NCBI GenBank assembly: GCA_014379275.1
Contig: JACMMA010000856.1
Location: 1-9,484, forward strand
DNA length: 9,484 nt
Source: Armatimonadota bacterium
Lineage (GTDB): Bacteria; Armatimonadota; Armatimonadia; Armatimonadales; Armatimonadaceae
Reading direction: 5' to 3'
The position numbers and the translations under genes are program-made. Below, in pieces: positions 7,399-9,484 of this stretch. Each line of letters begins with the position of its first letter. The first letter of the stretch is position 1. Below the pieces are notes generated by a model. The model saw only the letters and a list, made by a program, of their open reading frames with translations, was not told the DNA's origin and did no database searches.

Positions 7399-9206
7399 AG
7401 TCCATGCGTCTCTCTCACATAGTTGTGGTAGACGCCGCGAAAGCAGGTGTTATCGGGGATGACATCACGCCAGACACCGCACGGATTCGGTCGATGAAGC
7501 AAGAAATGACCGCGTTGCTCGCCGACTGGTGCGAGGGCTTGTTGCGTCACCAGATAAACGCCCCCGCCGATCCTGAGCGACACGGCGCATTGATCTGCCC
7601 GGACTGCGGCTTCCTTCACGGGCGATGCGCCGACGCCGTGTACCCGTTTATACGGATGGCGCGGGCTACGGGTGAGGATCGGTGGATACAGGTAGCTGTC
7701 GCCGTACAGCGATGGTCGCATACCGTTTCGCACGAGAACGGCTCCTTCCGTAACGATGTTTCCGGGAATAACTGGGACGGGATCACTGTTTTCGCGGTGC
7801 TGGCGCTGGCCGAAGCGTTGCACGAGCACGGCGACCTACTGCCGGACGCGACACGCTCCCGCTGGATGGAACGCCTCGAACGCGCGGCGCGATGGATCAA
7901 CGGCGTGGACTGGGCGGATCACGGCACCATCAACTACCCGATATCGGCGGCGGCGGCGTTGGCTGCCGCGTCGCGCGTTCTCGGTGACGGGATGCTCCTC
8001 GATACCGCCCGGCATTGGGGAACATGGGCGCGGGATTACTTCCTGCCCGGCGGTATCCTGTTCGGCGAGGGACCACGGGTGCCGACGAAGCGCGGAATCT
8101 ATGCCGTGGACGCGCTGTACAATCTCGAAGAATCGCTACCCAACTACGCCCTGTACGCGGAGATCACCGGCGATGCCGAAGCCCGTGCGCTGATTCTGCG
8201 CTCGTTCGCATCGCACCTCGATTTTCTCCTCCCCGACGGTTCGTATGATGCCGGGTGGTGTTCGCGCAGTTTCAAGTGGACACTGTGGGGTAGCCGGACC
8301 AGCGACGGGATCGCGGGACTGCTCCCCTACACCCGCTTCGATGACCGCATCGCCGAAGCCGTGTGGCGTAATATCGAGTATCTGCACTCTTGTACGCACG
8401 ACGGGTTGCTTTACGGCGGTCCGCACCTTCAATCGCACGGACGCCCCCCTTGCATCCATCACACGTTCGCGCACGCGAAAGCACTCGCCGCCGCGCTGGA
8501 CGGCGGGCACTTCGCGGACAAACGGCGCGACCTGCCCGCCGACAAACCGCGCGGGATTCGCACCCGCCCCGCCCTCGGCACGACGTTCGTTTCGCACGGC
8601 GACTGGCGCGCGTCGTTCACGGTTTCCGATGTGTTCTACGGCGCACGGGGTTCCCATGCCAGCGGCGGCGCGATGACGATGCTCTGGCACGCCGCGACCG
8701 GTCCGCTGTGTGTTTCCAGCATGAGCCAGTACGACCGGATCGAGGGGCGCAACATGGCGACGATGCGGTCGGAAACCGAAATCGCGGTACTGACACCGCG
8801 CCTGGAACACGGCACGTTTTCGGGTGCCCTGGATTGGAACGCGACACTACAGGCGGGCGAAGACTCCGTCGCGGCCAGTGGACGGCTGACCGACCTCCAG
8901 GGTGAACCCGCAGGCGAGTTCTTGCTGGAAACTCGCTTCGAGAAGGATACAGTTCACTTTCACGCGCGGGGGGAAGGTGCCGTCTTCGTGTTGCCGGTCG
9001 TCTCGCGGGGCGGTGAGAGGGTTGAGTGGTCGGCGCACCGGGTGGAAATACACAAGCCACATGCGAGCGTGATTTGCGAGTCGACGGGCATAATTCGAGG
9101 CGATGCAAACCGCATTTTCCATTTCGTGCCCGGAGTGCAAGCGGTGCGTCTCGAAATCAACGTGCCTGCCGGGGGTTTGGACGTGTTCTTACAAGTACGG
9201 AGGTAG
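7395..9206 (+). CDS. Cytoplasmic helical-toroid plus beta-sandwich protein, putative carbohydrate-active enzyme (heparinase II/III-like)
   Basis: Up to 603 residues, with no signal peptide or membrane segment. The N-terminal two thirds (about 35-375) read as an (alpha/alpha) toroid: regular amphipathic helices with conserved-looking CPDCGFLHGRCADAVYP (Cys68, Cys71, Cys78), NNWDG (125-129), GWCSRSFKWTLWGSRTSDG (287-305) and IHHTFAHAKAL (354-364). The last 215 residues look beta-rich, like the C-terminal sandwich of heparinase II/III-type lyases. From memory, proteins with these motifs occur in glycan-using bacteria, mostly as hypothetical proteins, and I cannot give a certain family. The start is uncertain: GTG 7395 overlaps the preceding TGA, ATG 7404 is close, and ATG 7494 would give 570 residues beginning just before the first helix. 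Codons between 7395 and 7493 are less GC-rich at third positions than the body, which favours 7494, but none of the three has a clear ribosome binding site. It may act on imported oligosaccharides released by the secreted enzymes. Confidence 0.85.
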   Translation: MKSMRLSHIVVVDAAKAGVIGDDITPDTARIRSMKQEMTALLADWCEGLLRHQINAPADPERHGALICPDCGFLHGRCADAVYPFIRMARATGEDRWIQVAVAVQRWSHTVSHENGSFRNDVSGNNWDGITVFAVLALAEALHEHGDLLPDATRSRWMERLERAARWINGVDWADHGTINYPISAAAALAAASRVLGDGMLLDTARHWGTWARDYFLPGGILFGEGPRVPTKRGIYAVDALYNLEESLPNYALYAEITGDAEARALILRSFASHLDFLLPDGSYDAGWCSRSFKWTLWGSRTSDGIAGLLPYTRFDDRIAEAVWRNIEYLHSCTHDGLLYGGPHLQSHGRPPCIHHTFAHAKALAAALDGGHFADKRRDLPADKPRGIRTRPALGTTFVSHGDWRASFTVSDVFYGARGSHASGGAMTMLWHAATGPLCVSSMSQYDRIEGRNMATMRSETEIAVLTPRLEHGTFSGALDWNATLQAGEDSVAASGRLTDLQGEPAGEFLLETRFEKDTVHFHARGEGAVFVLPVVSRGGERVEWSAHRVEIHKPHASVICESTGIIRGDANRIFHFVPGVQAVRLEINVPAGGLDVFLQVRR

Positions 9207-9217
9207 CTCATTATGGA

Positions 9218-9484
9218 CTTTCTTTTTTTTTTCCTGCGCGGACGGCGCCAACCTTACGTTGGATCGTTGTTACCTGCGGTGCTCGTTAGTGGTTGGTGGT
9301 TGTGGGTCGGTCCTTTCCCGCGAATCTGTCGGCTCCGGTTTTTCACGGCGTGAAAAACCGTAGCCGACAGATTCGCGGGAAAACAGCAAGGGCTAACGCG
9401 GTTCACATAGCTGGAAAGAGCACCGCAGGTAACAACGATCCAACGTAAGGTTGGCGCCGTCCGCGCAGGATAAAGAAAAAAGAG
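9218..9484. repeat. Large nested inverted repeat (MITE-like element or structured RNA), cut by the window edge
   Basis: Left arm 9233-9284 and right arm 9418-9469 are perfect reverse complements over 52 bases. Outside them 9218-9232 (T-rich) and 9470-9484 (A-rich) still pair in register: 11 Watson-Crick pairs, two G-U and two mismatches, up to the last base of the window. Just inside, GTTAG (9285-9289) can pair with CTAAC (9393-9397), leaving a 20-base bulge on the right. A separate inner hairpin lies at 9314-9382. It starts 11 bases after the last gene's stop and contains no credible gene. The T-tracts lie 5' of the arm on each strand, the opposite of an intrinsic terminator. The unequal spacers argue against a simple fold-back assembly artefact. 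The outer boundary and any target-site duplication cannot be seen. Confidence 0.85.
9314..9382. repeat. Inner 69-base hairpin of the nested inverted repeat
   Basis: 9314-9334 pairs perfectly with 9362-9382 (21 bp). One C/T mismatch (9335/9361) follows, then 9336-9346 (CGGTTTTTCAC) pairs with 9350-9360 (GTGAAAAACCG), 11 bp, around the 3-base loop GGC. No T-run follows on either strand, so it lacks the tail of an intrinsic terminator, although a stem this stable could still impede polymerase or protect mRNA 3' ends. Confidence 0.9.

Noticed and set aside
9103..9363. Small + strand frames running from the last gene into the inverted repeat
   Set aside because: They overlap the toroid-enzyme gene in another frame, read through the palindrome and show no domain.
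9233..9469. Bidirectional intrinsic terminator
   Set aside because: On both strands the T-run precedes rather than follows the stem, and the 52-bp arm length far exceeds terminator stems. A termination effect of the structure is still possible, but the classical architecture is absent.
9218..9484. Fold-back assembly artefact at a contig end
   Set aside because: Not fully excluded, but a fold-back would give arms identical up to the turn, whereas here the spacers inside the arms differ in length and sequence and the outer flanks carry mismatches.
1..9484. CRISPR array, tRNA or rRNA genes, transposase or integrase
   Set aside because: I looked for short regularly spaced repeats, cloverleaf-type sequences and recombinase motifs and saw none in the window.

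Overview
This is a GC-rich bacterial window in which every gene I can support lies on the + strand. It looks like part of a polysaccharide-degradation locus of a free-living, glycan-using bacterium. The secreted right-handed beta-helix proteins with C-terminal 'DLDGKPR...APDRGAYQ' signatures, and a secreted GH9 enzyme with an N-terminal Ig-like domain, are the kind of inventory common in Armatimonadota, Planctomycetota, Verrucomicrobiota and Acidobacteriota. Nothing in the window fixes the phylum, so taxonomy remains an inference.

Layout. (1) Bases 2-1864: the 3' part of a secreted beta-helix protein gene whose start lies before the window. (2) Bases 1953-4532: a secreted 859-residue glycoside hydrolase family 9 protein. 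(3) Bases 4529-6559: a complete paralogue of the first beta-helix gene, overlapping the GH9 stop by 4 bases (ATGA). These three form a probable operon, beta-helix / GH9 / beta-helix, and the paralogues share a patch of near-identical DNA in their N-terminal beta-sandwich domain. (4) Bases 6560-6810: a 251-base intergenic region with an AT-rich stretch and a plausible promoter. (5) Bases 6811-7398: a dihydrofolate-reductase-like (RibD C-terminal family) protein with a strong ribosome binding site. (6) Bases 7395 (or 7494) to 9206: a cytoplasmic helical-toroid plus beta-sandwich protein that resembles heparinase II/III-type or related carbohydrate-active enzymes, with no firm family assignment. 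(7) Bases 9218-9484: a large nested inverted repeat that runs to the window edge and overlaps no gene.

How the genes may work together: the two beta-helix proteins and the GH9 enzyme carry export signals (for the first beta-helix protein this is inferred from its paralogue) and would act on polysaccharide outside the cytoplasm. The product of 7395-9206 has no signal peptide and could process imported oligosaccharides. The reductase has no obvious role in this scheme.

The most unusual object is the terminal palindrome: 52 bp of perfect outer arm, an imperfect 15-bp T-rich/A-rich extension, and an independent inner hairpin with 21 + 11 bp of stem and a 3-base loop. Its T-tracts are on the wrong side for a simple intrinsic terminator. 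A non-autonomous mobile element (MITE-like) or a structured RNA are the main alternatives.
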